From Rhizobium laguerreae (lineage in GTDB: Bacteria; Pseudomonadota; Alphaproteobacteria; Rhizobiales; Rhizobiaceae): a stretch of DNA of 64,000 nt. Every line of letters starts with the position of its first letter. The first letter of the stretch is position 1. Positions 19,356-29,059 of the stretch are shown here, piece by piece. The translations under genes and the position numbers were made by a program. The stretch lies in the NCBI RefSeq assembly GCF_002008165.1, contig NZ_MRDM01000011.1, positions 372,001 through 436,000 on the forward strand, written 5' to 3'. The notes below the pieces were generated by a model. It ran no database searches and had not been told where the DNA came from. It saw only the letters and a program-made list of their open reading frames with translations.

Positions 19356-20552
19356 TTGGGAACGGACCTGCATGCGCCTTTGGGCCGCAACCGCAAAACC
19401 GGCTACCGGCGCCCAGGTGTCCTGCGCCTCGGCCGTATCGCCGCCAGTCTCTGCCTTTTTGCAATAGGCGGCTTTTCCCTCTATACGGCATTTCGCGGCG
19501 ATGAGCTCGAACGCACCAAACCGCCGGCGGACGAACAAGCGGCAAAACCACCTTCCAATACTCCGCAACCACCAGCGACAGCTGCCAACCAGGCAACGGA
19601 TGGCATGCCCCGCGCGGACCCACGCTCTGGTGCCAATGTTGAGCAGATGGTCACCGGCGACGGCTCGGTCGTCACCAAATACAGCCCCCGCCCGCGCGAC
19701 GGCGGCGGGCCGGTGCTGGTCGACGCCATGCAGATCGGCCAGGATCCGCGCATGGCGGCCCAACCCAATGAAGCACTGCTCGAAGAGACGCCTTTTGGCA
19801 GGCTGCCGATTATCGGTCCCGATGGCCGGCGGCCGATGGATCAATATGCGCGTCCCTCGTCCGGCGCGCGCGGCATCCGCATCGCCATCGTCGTCAGCGG
19901 CCTCGGGCTCAGCCAGACCGGAACGCAGCGCGCCATCGCGGAATTGCCGGAGGAGATCACCCTCGCCTTTGCCGCAAGCGGCAACAGCCTGCAGCGCTGG
20001 ATGCAGGAAGCTCGCCGCGGCGGACACGAGATCCTTCTGCAAGTGCCGCTCGAGCCGTTTGATTATCCGGCGAATGATCCGGGCCCCGAAACGCTGCTGA
20101 CCGCGAAGCCCGCCGCCCGCAACATCGAGAACCTGCACAAGGCGTTGGGCGAGATCACCAACTATACCGGCGTCATGAATTATCTCGGCGGCCGTTTCCT
20201 CTCTGATCCCGCCGCCATGGAACCTGTCATGCGTGACATCGGCAAGCGCGGGCTGCTGTTTCTCGACGACGGCACATCGGCGCAGTCGAAGACCGCGGCG
20301 ATCGCCAAGGGAACTGAACTGCCCTATGCCTTCGCCGACCTGCAGCTCGACGGCCAGCTCGATATCAACGCCGTCCTGAAGAAGCTCGACGAGCTCGAGC
20401 GCATCGCCCGCAAGAACGGCCAGGCAATCGGCGTCGCCTCGGCTTTCGATGAGAGCGTTGACGCCATCGCCAAGTGGAGCGAGGAGGCCGCGATGCGCGG
20501 CATCGAGATCGTCGGCGTTGCCGCCCTTTCCAACGACCCCAAGAATCCTTGA
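19356..20552 (+). CDS. Divergent polysaccharide deacetylase family protein
   Basis: A 398-residue protein with an N-terminal membrane anchor ('LGRIAASLCLFAIGGFSLYTAF', about 24-46), a Pro/Lys-rich linker, and a C-terminal domain (about 165-395). That domain begins 'RIAIVVSGLGLSQTGTQRAI' and includes 'EEITLAFAASGNSLQRWMQEAR', 'EILLQVPLEPFDYP' and 'NYTGVMNYLGGRF'. This is the divergent polysaccharide deacetylase (former DUF610) family, a NodB-like fold often encoded next to EnvC and CtpA. The start is probably TTG 19356 (GGAGC upstream). A catalytic role is unproven. Its stop TGA lies in the first copy of a short tandem repeat. Confidence 0.85.
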   Translation: MGTDLHAPLGRNRKTGYRRPGVLRLGRIAASLCLFAIGGFSLYTAFRGDELERTKPPADEQAAKPPSNTPQPPATAANQATDGMPRADPRSGANVEQMVTGDGSVVTKYSPRPRDGGGPVLVDAMQIGQDPRMAAQPNEALLEETPFGRLPIIGPDGRRPMDQYARPSSGARGIRIAIVVSGLGLSQTGTQRAIAELPEEITLAFAASGNSLQRWMQEARRGGHEILLQVPLEPFDYPANDPGPETLLTAKPAARNIENLHKALGEITNYTGVMNYLGGRFLSDPAAMEPVMRDIGKRGLLFLDDGTSAQSKTAAIAKGTELPYAFADLQLDGQLDINAVLKKLDELERIARKNGQAIGVASAFDESVDAIAKWSEEAAMRGIEIVGVAALSNDPKNP

Positions 20553-20592
20553 GAATATCCTTGAGATGGGTCCTTGAGAGGTATCCTTGAGA
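20546..20592. repeat. Four tandem TCCTTGAGA repeats between deacetylase gene and rppH
   Basis: TCCTTGAGA occurs at 20546-20554, 20558-20566, 20571-20579 and 20584-20592, spaced 12, 13 and 13 bp apart. The first copy contains the deacetylase stop codon. It looks like slippage duplication of the end of the gene; copy number could vary between strains. Confidence 0.85.
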
Positions 20593-20615
20593 AGAATTCC
20601 AGAACGGAGAAGAAG

Positions 20616-21149
20616 ATGAGCCAGGCGACTGTGAAAGCCGAGGATCTGCCCTACCGCCCTTGCGTCGGCGTGATGATCCTGAACCGCGATGGCCTCGTCT
20701 GGGCGGGAAGACGCATCTCCGACGGCAATTCCGAATATGACGGCTCGCCGCAGCTCTGGCAGATGCCGCAGGGGGGCATCGACAAGGGCGAGGATCCATT
20801 GGACGCCGCCTACCGCGAGCTTTACGAGGAGACCGGCATCAAGACGGTGACCCTGCTTGCCGAAGCGAGAGACTGGATCAACTATGATCTGCCGCCGGCA
20901 CTGATCGGCATCGGGCTCAGGGGGAAATTCCGCGGCCAGACGCAGCGCTGGTTCGCCTTCCGCTTCGACGGCGACGACAGCGAGATCGCCATCAATCCGC
21001 CGCCTGGCGGCCACGAGCCGGAATTCGATGCCTGGGAATGGAAGCCGATGCGGCAACTGCCGGGGCTGATCGTGCCCTTCAAGCGCGCCGTCTACGACCA
21101 GGTTGTGGCCGAGTTCCAGCATCTAGCAGCACTACATTCGGAAGACTGA
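20616..21149 (+). CDS. rppH: RNA pyrophosphohydrolase, Nudix family
   Basis: A 177-residue hydrolase. The Nudix box '[23 protein letters not shown]' is complete (REXXEE glutamates present), and '[10 protein letters not shown]' and '[13 protein letters not shown]' are typical of RppH/IalA. It removes pyrophosphate from the 5' end of mRNA and so primes decay, and it may also act on dinucleoside polyphosphates. ATG 20616 has GGAG six bases upstream. It is the last gene of the rsfS-to-rppH run. Confidence 0.95.
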   Translation: MSQATVKAEDLPYRPCVGVMILNRDGLVWAGRRISDGNSEYDGSPQLWQMPQGGIDKGEDPLDAAYRELYEETGIKTVTLLAEARDWINYDLPPALIGIGLRGKFRGQTQRWFAFRFDGDDSEIAINPPPGGHEPEFDAWEWKPMRQLPGLIVPFKRAVYDQVVAEFQHLAALHSED

Positions 21150-21279
21150 TCGATACAGCATGATCGCGATTGCTCAGTTCCATTTAATTTCAGCAGATGG
21201 AAATAAGGCGCACCGGTTTCAAATCCGGTTTGATGCAGCCGATCGCGGTGGCTGGCAGCCGATAATTCGATAGGTAACA

Positions 21280-21300
21280 CCGGCCGCCATCGGCGGCCGG
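21280..21300. terminator. GC-rich palindrome between convergent rppH and bfr
   Basis: CCGGCCGCC (21280-21288) pairs with GGCGGCCGG (21292-21300) around a 3-nt loop, 15 bp past the bfr stop. There is no good T-run on either strand, so this is a possible bidirectional terminator only. Confidence 0.4.
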
Positions 21301-21315
21301 CATCCCGTTCGAATA

Positions 21316-21801
21316 TTATTCGGCTTCGTTGGCGGAATCGGCGTTGAGCTGGCCGTATTTGCTCTCGCCGATTTTCTCGAGCAGGTCGATCTGTGTTTCG
21401 AGGAAGTCGATATGACCTTCCTCGTCCGCCAGCAGCTCCTCGAAAAGTTTCATGGAAACGTAATCGCCTGCGTCATGACAGATATCGCGCGACTTTTTGT
21501 AGGCCGCGCGGGCGTCGTACTCGCCGGCAAGATCGGCTTCCAGAACTTCTTTGACGTTCTGGCCGATGCGCAGAGGTGCAAGGGTCTGCAGATTGGGATG
21601 GCCTTCGAGGAAGATGATACGTGCAACAAGCCGGTCGGCATGGTGCATCTCTTCGATGGATTCGGCGCGCTCCTTCTTGGCGAGCTTGGTGTAACCCCAG
21701 TCCTCAAGAAGACGATAATGAACCCAGTATTGGTTGACCGCACCGAGTTCGAGGAACAACGCCTCATTAAGCCGCTCGATGACCTTTTTGTCGCCTTTCA
21801 A
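21316..21801 (-). CDS. bfr: Bacterioferritin
   Basis: A 161-residue haem ferritin. With TTG 21801 as start ('(M)[19 protein letters not shown]'), the ferroxidase ligands fall at the family positions: Glu18, Glu51 and His54 in '[12 protein letters not shown]', and the late '[11 protein letters not shown]' glutamate/histidine pair. The haem ligand Met52 is present. AGGAG lies 8 nt before the TTG. It stores iron as a 24-mer shell. The upstream bfd gene overlaps it by 35 bp, so release (Bfd) and storage (Bfr) are made together. Confidence 0.95.
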   Translation of the reverse strand: MKGDKKVIERLNEALFLELGAVNQYWVHYRLLEDWGYTKLAKKERAESIEEMHHADRLVARIIFLEGHPNLQTLAPLRIGQNVKEVLEADLAGEYDARAAYKKSRDICHDAGDYVSMKLFEELLADEEGHIDFLETQIDLLEKIGESKYGQLNADSANEAE

Positions 21802-22078
21802 TGTCCGCTCTCCTGTTTTCCTCATGGAATTGTTTCAAGCGGGACATGAAATCAAATATTTCGGCCTCCGTCGAGTGGCGACGGGCGTGATATTCCTCGG
21901 TTGTCTGGATAATGAGGTCGACGACGTTGGGGAAACAGCCACAGCAGCGGCCGCGTTTTTCCATAGCGTGGTAGACTTTCGCAGGCACGATAAGCTGCCA
22001 ACAGTCTTCATCGAGAAGGTTGGTGATAACCTCCCGGATTTCTTTATCGGTTATGTAATTGCAGCTGCAGACAAGCAC
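21767..22078 (-). CDS. bfd: Bacterioferritin-associated [2Fe-2S] ferredoxin
   Basis: A 103-residue protein: '[18 protein letters not shown]' and '[14 protein letters not shown]' give the four cysteines of the BFD-like [2Fe-2S] fold (C-x-C ... C-x2-C; one extra Cys precedes the second pair). It donates electrons to Bfr haem to mobilise iron. The start is taken as GTG 22078. An ATG far upstream is in frame (22198), but the added residues are unrelated to the family. The C-terminal extension past residue 65 is longer than usual and runs into the bfr coding region. Confidence 0.88.
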   Translation of the reverse strand: MLVCSCNYITDKEIREVITNLLDEDCWQLIVPAKVYHAMEKRGRCCGCFPNVVDLIIQTTEEYHARRHSTEAEIFDFMSRLKQFHEENRRADIERRQKGHRAA

Positions 22079-22135
22079 GTCTTCATTCCAAACATGACAC
22101 TGACTATCGTGTTTTCTGCTAAAGAAGATGGTGGC

Positions 22136-22141
22136 TGTCAA
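22136..22141 (-). promoter_or_regulatory. Putative -35 element of the bfd-bfr promoter
   Basis: TTGACA on the minus strand, 58 bp upstream of the bfd start, followed about 17 nt later by CAGAAA-type sequence, a weak -10. Iron regulation by Irr or RirA would be expected from related organisms, but I cannot identify a convincing ICE or IRO box. Confidence 0.4.
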
Positions 22142-22287
22142 GAAAAAATTCGAGCCCCGCATCATTGAATAGCGGTGTCCGATGAGGCCTTCATGCATAT
22201 CGTCCGGGATTATGCAGCGGTTTCAGGGTGATGACGCCATAAGGCAATTGAAGCGCGCCGCATGGTCTTGATCGATGCGATGCATTT

Positions 22288-25200
22288 TTAATGAAAGTTG
22301 CGTCCGCGCGGCATCACCTGAGCGGTTTCCGCCGCGCCCGCATGGCGGCCCGAGGCAACCACCCGTTTTTCCAGCTCGGCCCTCTCCTGCGCATTTACAA
22401 GCTTTTTCTGCCGCTGATCGACACCCGGCCTCAGCACCTCGTCTGCCCGCTCGCAGACGCCGAAACGCCGGGCCTCGCGTTGCAGGATACCGAGCGCCGG
22501 CGTCATGTCCTCGATATGCTCGACGACGGTATGGATCACCCCGCTCTGACTTTGCAGCCTGCCGCGGATTTTCACCAGCCGGGCGCCCATCACGACCGAG
22601 CGGTATTTGTCGAACATTTTCGACCAGACAATCGCATTGGCCACGCCGGTCTCGTCTTCCAGCGTCATGAAGATCACACCTTTGGCCGAACCAGGCCGTT
22701 GGCGCACCAGCACGAGGCCCGCGATCGTCACCCGCTTTCCGTTCGCGACCTTCAACAGATCGACATTGCGCGTCACGCCGGCCTTGCGCAATTCCTCGCG
22801 CAGGAAGGACAGGGGGTGCGCCTTCAGCGACAATGAGAGATAACGATAGTCCTCGATGACCTGCTCTCCGGGCAGCATTTCCGGCAGCTTTGCCGCAGGC
22901 TCGGCCTGGAGGTCGACATGACGGACCTGCTCGAAAAGCGGCAGCTCCTCAGTAGCACTCCTCACATCCAGCGCCCGCACCGCCCAGAGCGCGTCGCGTC
23001 GTGACAGTTTGAGGGATTGGAACGCATCAGCATCCGCCAGTCGCTCGATGACGGATTTCTGCAGACCGGACCGCAGCCAGAGATCGCGGACCGAGCTGTA
23101 GCCTTCGCCTCGATAGCTGACGAGCCGTTCCATATCGTCTGTCGAGAGACCCTTGATCTGCCGGAAGCCGAGCCGCACCGCATGCCGGGTCCTGATGATC
23201 TCGCGCATCCCATGATGTCGAAAATCGATGGCATTCCGATCGAAGGCAGCTTCCTCCAGACCGCAATCCCAGTCCGATTCATTGATATCGACCGGCAAGA
23301 TCTTTACCCCGTGCTCGCGTGCATCCCGGACCAGTTGCGCCGGTGCATAAAACCCCATCGGCTGGGAATTCAGCATCGCCGCGCAGAAAACGTCGGGATA
23401 ATAGGCCTTGAGCCATGAGGAAGCATAGACGAGCAGCGCGAAGGAGGCGGCATGGCTTTCCGGGAAACCATATTCGCCGAAGCCTTTGATCTGGTTGAAA
23501 CACTGCTGCGCGAATTCCTGGGCATAGCCCTTTGAGACCATTCCGTCGATGAACCGCTTTTCGAAGTTACCGATCGTACCCGTTCTCTTGAATGTTGCCA
23601 TCGCTCTGCGAAGCTTGTCGGCTTCCGCCGGCCTGAACCCTGCTGCGGTAATGGCGATTTGCATGGCCTGTTCCTGGAACAAGGGCACGCCGAGGGTTCT
23701 TTCCAGAACAGTTTCCAGCTCCTTGCTCGGATATTCGATCGGAATGTTCTTGGCCCGCTGCTCCCGGCGCTTCAGATAGGGATGCACCATGTCGCCCTGG
23801 ATCGGACCCGGTCGCACGATCGCCACCTCGATGACGAGGTCGTAGAATCGCGTCGGCTTGAGACGCGGCAGCATGCTCATTTGCGCCCGGCTTTCGATCT
23901 GGAAGACACCAAGCGTATCGGCCCGGCCCATCATCTCATAAACCGGCTTGCCCTCATCCCCATGCTCCTTGTTGCCGAGGTCTGCGAGCGTCTTCTTCAC
24001 GTCGTAATGCAGCTCAAGCAGCGAAAAGGCCTTCCGCAGGCAGGTCAACATACCGAGCGCCAGCACATCCACCTTGAGGATCTTGACGTTGTCGAGGTCG
24101 TCCTTGTCCCATTCGATCATGTAGCGATCCGGCATCGCCGTCTTCATGATCGGCACCACTTCGTCAAGCCGGTCCCGCGTGATGACAAAGCCGCCGACAT
24201 GCTGGGTGAGGTGGCGCGGGAAGCCGAGGAGCTCGGAGGCATATTTCAGCACGTTCCGCGTCACCGGATCCTTGACGTCGAGGCCGGCCGCCTTGGCATC
24301 GCGTTCGGAAAGATTGTCCTCCGACCACCCCCAGACGAGACTGCTGATCGCCGACTGGACATCCTCAGACAGCCCGAAGGCCTTGGCGACCTCGCGGCCG
24401 GCCGAACGGGTGCGGTAGGTGGTCACCCCCGCCGTCAGTCCCGCATGTTCTCTTTTGTAGTTTTTGTAAATAAACTGGATGACCTCTTCACGCCGGTCAT
24501 GCTCGAAATCGACATCGATATCCGGCGGTTCGTCGCGATCCATCGAAATGAAGCGGTCGAAGAGCAGTGTGCTCTTTTCGGGATCGACTTCCGTTATCTC
24601 GAGACAATAGCAGATGACCGAATTTGCCGCCGATCCGCGCCCCTGACACAAGACCTTAAGTTCATAGCGGGCGTGCTGGATGATCCTGTGCACCGTCAGG
24701 AAATAGGAGGCATATTTCTTCTGACGAATGAGATCGAGCTCATAATCGATCTGTTGCGCCACTTTGGGCGGGATACCCTCGGGATAGCGTCTTGCCGCTC
24801 CCGCTCTCGTCAGCCTTTCGAGTGTCTCCTGCGGCGTTTCGCCGGGATCATTTTCTGGCGGATAATTGTGCTCCAGTTCCTTCAGCGAAAAGGTCAAGCT
24901 GTCGAAAAATACCTGCGTATTCTCGACCGCACCAGGATAGTCCCGGAGGATCCGGGCCATTTCACGTGAATCCTTGAGATAGCGTTCGGCATTCGGCGCC
25001 AGCAGGAAACCGGCTTGCGCTATCTGTACATGCTCCCGGATCGCGATCACGACATCCGAAAGCGGCCGGCGTTCGGGATGATGGTAAAGCGGTTGGTTGG
25101 TGGCAATCAGCGGCACACGGTTTCGGGCAGCAAGCATGGCAAGCACCGCAAAGACCTGCCTGTCGCGGCCGTCATAGGCTGGCGCCAGCGCCAAAAAAAA

Positions 25201-25752
25201 AGCCTTGCGGAAGCGTCTGCGAAACCGTTCCAGGTAATCTTCCAGCGTCGACTGAGCCGCCTGATGATCGACAAGGGTGCGATCGGGAACGAGGGCAAGC
25301 ATCATTTCGTCCCCCCATTCCATGAGTTCCGCTTCCGTCAGAATGCAGCTTCCCTTGACCGCTTCCTCCTTCAGATTGCCGGCGCTCAGAAGACGGCAAA
25401 GGTTCGCCCAGCCTCGCCGGTTACAGGGATAGGCGAGGATATCAGGCGTTTCGTCGGAGAAGACGAGACGGGCGCCCGGCTGAATCCGGATAGGATCGAA
25501 GATGACCTCCGTCTTTCCTTCCTTCTCCGCTTGGGCCAGAATCGCATCCCTGTTTTTGTATCTCTCCTCAAGCTGCTCCGCCTGTGCATGCGCCCGCACG
25601 ACGCCTGCAACCGAATTCCGGTCCGCTATACCGAGGCCGCCGAGCTTCAGATAAGCGGCCTGTACGACCATCTCTTCCGGGCCAGAGGCGCCTTCAAGAA
25701 ACGAGAAATTCGTCCTTGTGCCGATCTCGAAGAATGCGCGCGTGGCTGTCAT
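22288..25752 (-). CDS. dnaE2: Error-prone DNA polymerase DnaE2 (ImuC)
   Basis: A 1154-residue C-family polymerase. The N-terminal PHP domain begins '[22 protein letters not shown]' and '[16 protein letters not shown]'. The catalytic palm includes '[21 protein letters not shown]' and '[16 protein letters not shown]', supplying the metal-binding Asp residues, then '(F)[24 protein letters not shown]' and an OB-fold near the C-terminus ('[25 protein letters not shown]'). It lacks the beta-clamp-binding tail of the replicative enzyme. It is the catalytic part of the ImuA-ImuB-DnaE2 mutasome. Its ATG overlaps the imuB stop by 4 bp. Confidence 0.97.
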   Translation of the reverse strand: MTATRAFFEIGTRTNFSFLEGASGPEEMVVQAAYLKLGGLGIADRNSVAGVVRAHAQAEQLEERYKNRDAILAQAEKEGKTEVIFDPIRIQPGARLVFSDETPDILAYPCNRRGWANLCRLLSAGNLKEEAVKGSCILTEAELMEWGDEMMLALVPDRTLVDHQAAQSTLEDYLERFRRRFRKAFFLALAPAYDGRDRQVFAVLAMLAARNRVPLIATNQPLYHHPERRPLSDVVIAIREHVQIAQAGFLLAPNAERYLKDSREMARILRDYPGAVENTQVFFDSLTFSLKELEHNYPPENDPGETPQETLERLTRAGAARRYPEGIPPKVAQQIDYELDLIRQKKYASYFLTVHRIIQHARYELKVLCQGRGSAANSVICYCLEITEVDPEKSTLLFDRFISMDRDEPPDIDVDFEHDRREEVIQFIYKNYKREHAGLTAGVTTYRTRSAGREVAKAFGLSEDVQSAISSLVWGWSEDNLSERDAKAAGLDVKDPVTRNVLKYASELLGFPRHLTQHVGGFVITRDRLDEVVPIMKTAMPDRYMIEWDKDDLDNVKILKVDVLALGMLTCLRKAFSLLELHYDVKKTLADLGNKEHGDEGKPVYEMMGRADTLGVFQIESRAQMSMLPRLKPTRFYDLVIEVAIVRPGPIQGDMVHPYLKRREQRAKNIPIEYPSKELETVLERTLGVPLFQEQAMQIAITAAGFRPAEADKLRRAMATFKRTGTIGNFEKRFIDGMVSKGYAQEFAQQCFNQIKGFGEYGFPESHAASFALLVYASSWLKAYYPDVFCAAMLNSQPMGFYAPAQLVRDAREHGVKILPVDINESDWDCGLEEAAFDRNAIDFRHHGMREIIRTRHAVRLGFRQIKGLSTDDMERLVSYRGEGYSSVRDLWLRSGLQKSVIERLADADAFQSLKLSRRDALWAVRALDVRSATEELPLFEQVRHVDLQAEPAAKLPEMLPGEQVIEDYRYLSLSLKAHPLSFLREELRKAGVTRNVDLLKVANGKRVTIAGLVLVRQRPGSAKGVIFMTLEDETGVANAIVWSKMFDKYRSVVMGARLVKIRGRLQSQSGVIHTVVEHIEDMTPALGILQREARRFGVCERADEVLRPGVDQRQKKLVNAQERAELEKRVVASGRHAGAAETAQVMPRGRNFH

Positions 25753-27359
25753 GCGAACACGCCATGCATGAACCAGCGAGGATCAAGCTCCTGACCATAA
25801 AAGCCCCGCCGATAGATCCAGAAGCGATGTCCGGTCTCATCCTCAATGCGGAAGTAGTCACGCGCCTCGGCGTCATCCCCATCGATCCACCACTCCATGG
25901 CAATCCGTTCCGGCCCTTCGCTTCTTGCCACCTGATGCTGCATCCGCCGCCAGCGGAAGATCTGCGGCGGACCATCGGGCACTTCGGCAAGTATGGTCTC
26001 GACGGGCTCCGGCGTTGGAAAGAGCCGCAGCGGGCGCTCTTCGCGGAAAGGAAGCTGGATGTCCTGCGCGGCCTTCCGCCTGGGAAGGCTCTCCATCACA
26101 GGAACCGTGATGACGGCGCGTTCCGGCACATGGCTCTCGCGGAGCTGAAAGCTTTGCAGGCAATCCGCACCAAGCCGGGCCGAGACCCGGTCGACGAAAG
26201 CCGAAAGCGAGATCTCTCCCTGACGGTCGCCCTCGAAATCACCCTGCGTCTCGTTGAAGGGATCGTGCCGCAACACATTCAACCGCAGGATCTCGAAGCC
26301 ATAGCCGGCATCGAGATCGTCATAGACCGCCTGCAATCTCTCGGAAAAAAGCCCGGCGATGAACTTTGGTTCGCGAAGCGGCTGTGAAGCGCCGACGGAG
26401 ATACGAAAGACCCTGCCGTCGACGCGGAACAGGACCAGTTCGAACACCCGCCCGCCAGCCCCCCGCGCCTCCAGCGACGGCTGCAGCGATAAGGCGACCT
26501 GCCTGGTGACGGCAAGGATCTGCTCTTCCGTCCCGATGGGCTCGATCAGGCGACTTTCGGCCGAGAGGCTGGCGACAGGACGCCGGGGCGAGACCGGCTC
26601 CTCTTCACGTCCCAGCGCCTGATCGAGACGCAGAAGCAGCTCCGGGCCGAACCGGCGGGTCAGCGGCGCCCGCGGTGCATCGATGACGTCGCCGACATAT
26701 TTCAGACCGAGTTTCTTCAGGGCATCGACGGTTTGTCCTTCCAGTCGCAAGGCTGCAACCGGCAAGGACATCAGCACATGTTTCGTCTCTTCGTCCTCGA
26801 TCACGCCGCCTTGCCCGAAGCGGGACGCGGCCCAGGAAAGGCCGGGTGACGATGAGATCGCGCCGCGGGCATCGAACCCCATATGAAAAAGCCGCGACAG
26901 CACATCCCTAAGAAGCGCCTTTTCACCGCCGAAAAGATGGGCGCAGCCGCTAATATCGAGAAACAGGCCATCCTTGCCGTCGAACGCCACCAGCGGCGTA
27001 TAACGGTCGCACCAGTCGGCAATTGCCTCCAGCAACCGGCGGTCGGCTGCCGGATCCTCTTCCGCGACCTCGAGCAGCGGGTGCATGGCGCGCGCTTCGG
27101 CAACGCCCAGCTCCTTCCTCAGCCCCAGCCTTTCGGCCAACTCGTCCAGTGCCGTCAGCCGCATGGCATTGTCGAGCTTGCCGGAACAGACGATAGGCGG
27201 CCCTTCAGGACGCCCTTTCGAACGCCAGGAGAGCCCCCATCGCCTGCGGGCGATGCGGTCCGTTGGCAGATGCGGGAAGCTGAGCGCCAGAATGCGCTGA
27301 CTGTTCGCCTGGAGGACGAACGAGGTTTGGTTCGGCAACAGGGAAAAATTCGCGTTCAT
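25749..27359 (-). CDS. imuB: ImuB, catalytically inactive Y-family polymerase-like protein
   Basis: A 536-residue protein. '[20 protein letters not shown]' is the ImuB start of the polymerase fold. '[19 protein letters not shown]' is the Y-family segment in which the catalytic acidic pair is reduced. A helix-hairpin-helix and little-finger region follow, and the C-terminus ends '[11 protein letters not shown]'. In the mutasome ImuB is the scaffold that binds the beta clamp and brings DnaE2 to lesions. ATG 27359 places 155 bp inside the imuA frame; no later start keeps the conserved N-terminus. It overlaps dnaE2 by 4 bp. Confidence 0.93.
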   Translation of the reverse strand: MNANFSLLPNQTSFVLQANSQRILALSFPHLPTDRIARRRWGLSWRSKGRPEGPPIVCSGKLDNAMRLTALDELAERLGLRKELGVAEARAMHPLLEVAEEDPAADRRLLEAIADWCDRYTPLVAFDGKDGLFLDISGCAHLFGGEKALLRDVLSRLFHMGFDARGAISSSPGLSWAASRFGQGGVIEDEETKHVLMSLPVAALRLEGQTVDALKKLGLKYVGDVIDAPRAPLTRRFGPELLLRLDQALGREEEPVSPRRPVASLSAESRLIEPIGTEEQILAVTRQVALSLQPSLEARGAGGRVFELVLFRVDGRVFRISVGASQPLREPKFIAGLFSERLQAVYDDLDAGYGFEILRLNVLRHDPFNETQGDFEGDRQGEISLSAFVDRVSARLGADCLQSFQLRESHVPERAVITVPVMESLPRRKAAQDIQLPFREERPLRLFPTPEPVETILAEVPDGPPQIFRWRRMQHQVARSEGPERIAMEWWIDGDDAEARDYFRIEDETGHRFWIYRRGFYGQELDPRWFMHGVFA

Positions 27360-28149
27360 GGGGATTCCACTCCAGAAGAAAGGAGAGCGGGGCCGGATTG
27401 CGGCTCTTCTCCAGCGTCAGACGGAAAATTGGATTGCCGATGCTGCCGGAAAGTTTCGATCCATCCGGCAACGGCCGCAGAGCGGATGGGGCCGGTTCGA
27501 CATGCAGACGGAAGGCCGCACTGCTTGCCTCCTCCGCCCCGGCCTGACGGACAAGAAAGAGCGGACGGCGGGCAGCATGCGCCCTGAGACTAAGCCTGCG
27601 GCTTTCGGTCAGGCCGAAATGGGCAGGATTGCCCCGTACTTCGAAGATGACGGCCGAGAAGGCAGCGCTTTCCACCGCGGCCTCCGCCAGCCAGAGCGCC
27701 TCGTCCAGCTTGCGCGGCGCGGCATGGAGAAACCGCTCCGGGCTCAGCCCGAAATCCCGAAGCCCGGGAGCATAGGGACGGCCTGCCTCCAGCGTGCCGA
27801 CGGCATCGCCGATCCAGAGCAACGGCAGAAGGCGGCCGGCATCCGCTTCCTGTTTTTGCAGCCGCGCGGCAACAGCCATCGCCAGCCCGCTTGCAGCGCC
27901 GGCATCGCGAGACAGAGCGGAACGGAATTCGGTGATCGCATCGAGCGGCAGGCCGCCTTCCAGCGCCCCGTCAAGAAACTCCACCCCAAACGACAGGGGC
28001 GGCAGCGTGCGCTCCTGGTGGGTCTTACGTCCTTCCGCCAGGGCTTCCCGTTCCGCTGCGGCAAGCGCCGGCGCGGGCCGTCCCTCCAGTCTGGCGATGG
28101 TTTCGCGGAGCGCAAAAAGCCGCTCGCGCGCCAGGGCGTGCTGCGCCAT
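27205..28149 (-). CDS. imuA: ImuA, RecA-like mutasome protein
   Basis: A 314-residue protein with a RecA-fold. 'RLFALRETIARLEGR' is the N-terminal helix. 'LSFGVEFLDGALEGGLPLDAITEFRSALSRDAGAA' replaces the RecA Walker A region, with no canonical GxxxxGKT. 'LLPLLWIGD' and 'SAVIFEVRGNP' match later RecA strands. ImuA modulates RecA-dependent mutagenesis. It is the first gene of imuA-imuB-dnaE2, with an SOS box 20 bp before its ATG. The last 50 or so codons are shared with the imuB start. Confidence 0.9.
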   Translation of the reverse strand: MAQHALARERLFALRETIARLEGRPAPALAAAEREALAEGRKTHQERTLPPLSFGVEFLDGALEGGLPLDAITEFRSALSRDAGAASGLAMAVAARLQKQEADAGRLLPLLWIGDAVGTLEAGRPYAPGLRDFGLSPERFLHAAPRKLDEALWLAEAAVESAAFSAVIFEVRGNPAHFGLTESRRLSLRAHAARRPLFLVRQAGAEEASSAAFRLHVEPAPSALRPLPDGSKLSGSIGNPIFRLTLEKSRNPAPLSFLLEWNPHEREFFPVAEPNLVRPPGEQSAHSGAQLPASANGPHRPQAMGALLAFERAS

Positions 28150-28169
28150 GGCGTTCTCCGATCCGTCGT

Positions 28170-28184
28170 GTTCCTGTTATGTTC
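28170..28184 (-). promoter_or_regulatory. LexA (SOS) box of imuA-imuB-dnaE2
   Basis: The plus strand reads GTTC-CTGTTAT-GTTC, an exact GTTC-N7-GTTC, the direct-repeat operator known for LexA in alphaproteobacteria. It lies 20 bp upstream of the imuA ATG, in the expected promoter position. Confidence 0.9.
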
Positions 28185-28310
28185 TTATAGATTCCAGAGA
28201 GCTAATGAAGAGTCAACGGCCATTTTCTCTGAAAATATTCCTGCCTTTGATTCCGCACTCGAAAATCGGCGATAAAGGTTCTATATGGGCCCGCAAAGGA
28301 AGGAATGTTC

Positions 28311-28748
28311 ATGGCCCGCATAGACCAGAGCGATGATTGGCGGGATCGCCATGCGCCGACGATCAGCGCCTTCGAGTCGCTGGCGATGGAGGCCTATAGC
28401 CATCTCCCGGATGAATTCCGCCAGCTGACGACCAACCTCACGATCGAGATCGAGGATTTCCCCGATGACGACGTTTTCGAGGACATGGCGCTGGAAACCC
28501 CTTTCGATCTGCTCGGCCTTTTCGAGGGGAGGGGCATTTCCGAACGTTTCACGGTGGAAACCGGCGAGATGCCGAACCGCATCCGCCTCTACCGCCGTCC
28601 CATTCTCGACTACTGGGCTGAGAACGACGAGACGCTCGGCGATATCATCACCCACGTCCTGATCCACGAGATCGGCCACCATTTCGGGCTGAGCGACGAT
28701 GACATGGAGCGGATCGAGGCAAGCGCCGAGGAAGCCGCCGAGCGATAG
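28311..28748 (+). CDS. Metallopeptidase family protein (zincin-like, PF06262 type)
   Basis: A 145-residue protein ending in a zincin motif: 'HVLIHEIGHHFGLSDDDMERIEA', that is HExxHxxGxxxxD, about residues 118-133. 'LPDEFRQLTTNLTIEIEDFP' is the usual N-terminal segment and 'NRIRLYRRPILDYW' the central strand. There is no signal peptide, so it is cytoplasmic; the substrate is unknown. ATG 28311 is preferred because AGGAAGG lies about 7 nt before it; ATG 28305 is too close. The TAG stop (28746-28748) lies inside the first bases of a repeat element. Confidence 0.9.
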   Translation: MARIDQSDDWRDRHAPTISAFESLAMEAYSHLPDEFRQLTTNLTIEIEDFPDDDVFEDMALETPFDLLGLFEGRGISERFTVETGEMPNRIRLYRRPILDYWAENDETLGDIITHVLIHEIGHHFGLSDDDMERIEASAEEAAER

Positions 28749-28844
28749 AGCGCCGCGCGTCCAAGGACGCGCTAAGGACGCTCTATCACTTTCAATCACG
28801 CATAATCCTTTCCGAAAATCGGTTACGATTTTCGGGGTAATGCG
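28744..28844 (+). repeat. ~100-bp two-hairpin intergenic repeat, copy A
   Basis: The first hairpin GATAGAGCG...CGCTCTATC (28744-28787) contains an inner GCGCGTCC/GGACGCGC stem. The second, CGCATAATCC...GTAATGCG (28799-28844), contains CGAAAATCG/CGATTTTCG. It is the same architecture as the copies at 34067, 34928 and 58600. The host gene's TAG stop is inside the first hairpin. Confidence 0.8.
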
Positions 28845-28852
28845 CTAAAACC

Positions 28853-29059
28853 TCACTGCTCGGAGAGCTTCATCTCGGGATCGTAGTCCTTGCCTTCGAC
28901 ATGCTTGACGACGGCCTGGCCGCACTGCATCGCACCGGTTGCGGCATTGAAGGCATAGGTCGGCGAGCCCTCCAGCGACCAGCCCTTGTTGAGGGCGGCG
29001 GTGACCTTATGGCAGAAGGAAGCATCGTCGGGACCGGTCAGGAAGCGGTAGAGTTTCAT
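28853..29059 (-). CDS. DUF1737 domain-containing small protein
   Basis: A 68-residue protein: 'MKLYRFLTGPDDASFCHKVTAALNKGWSLEGSPTYAF' is a clear DUF1737 sequence, a small fold of unknown function in which a conserved 'L..GW...G.P' stretch recurs. It starts in the TGATG overlap with the CoA-ester lyase stop, so translation is coupled. It converges with the zincin gene across repeat copy A. Confidence 0.85.
   Translation of the reverse strand: MKLYRFLTGPDDASFCHKVTAALNKGWSLEGSPTYAFNAATGAMQCGQAVVKHVEGKDYDPEMKLSEQ

Noticed and set aside
19284..21122. A 612-codon minus-strand frame opposite the deacetylase and rppH genes
   Set aside because: It spans two real genes and a terminator, and has no domain signature.
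24955..24970. A second CACGTG-centred parS-like match inside dnaE2
   Set aside because: Only about 12 of 16 positions match and it lies in conserved coding sequence.
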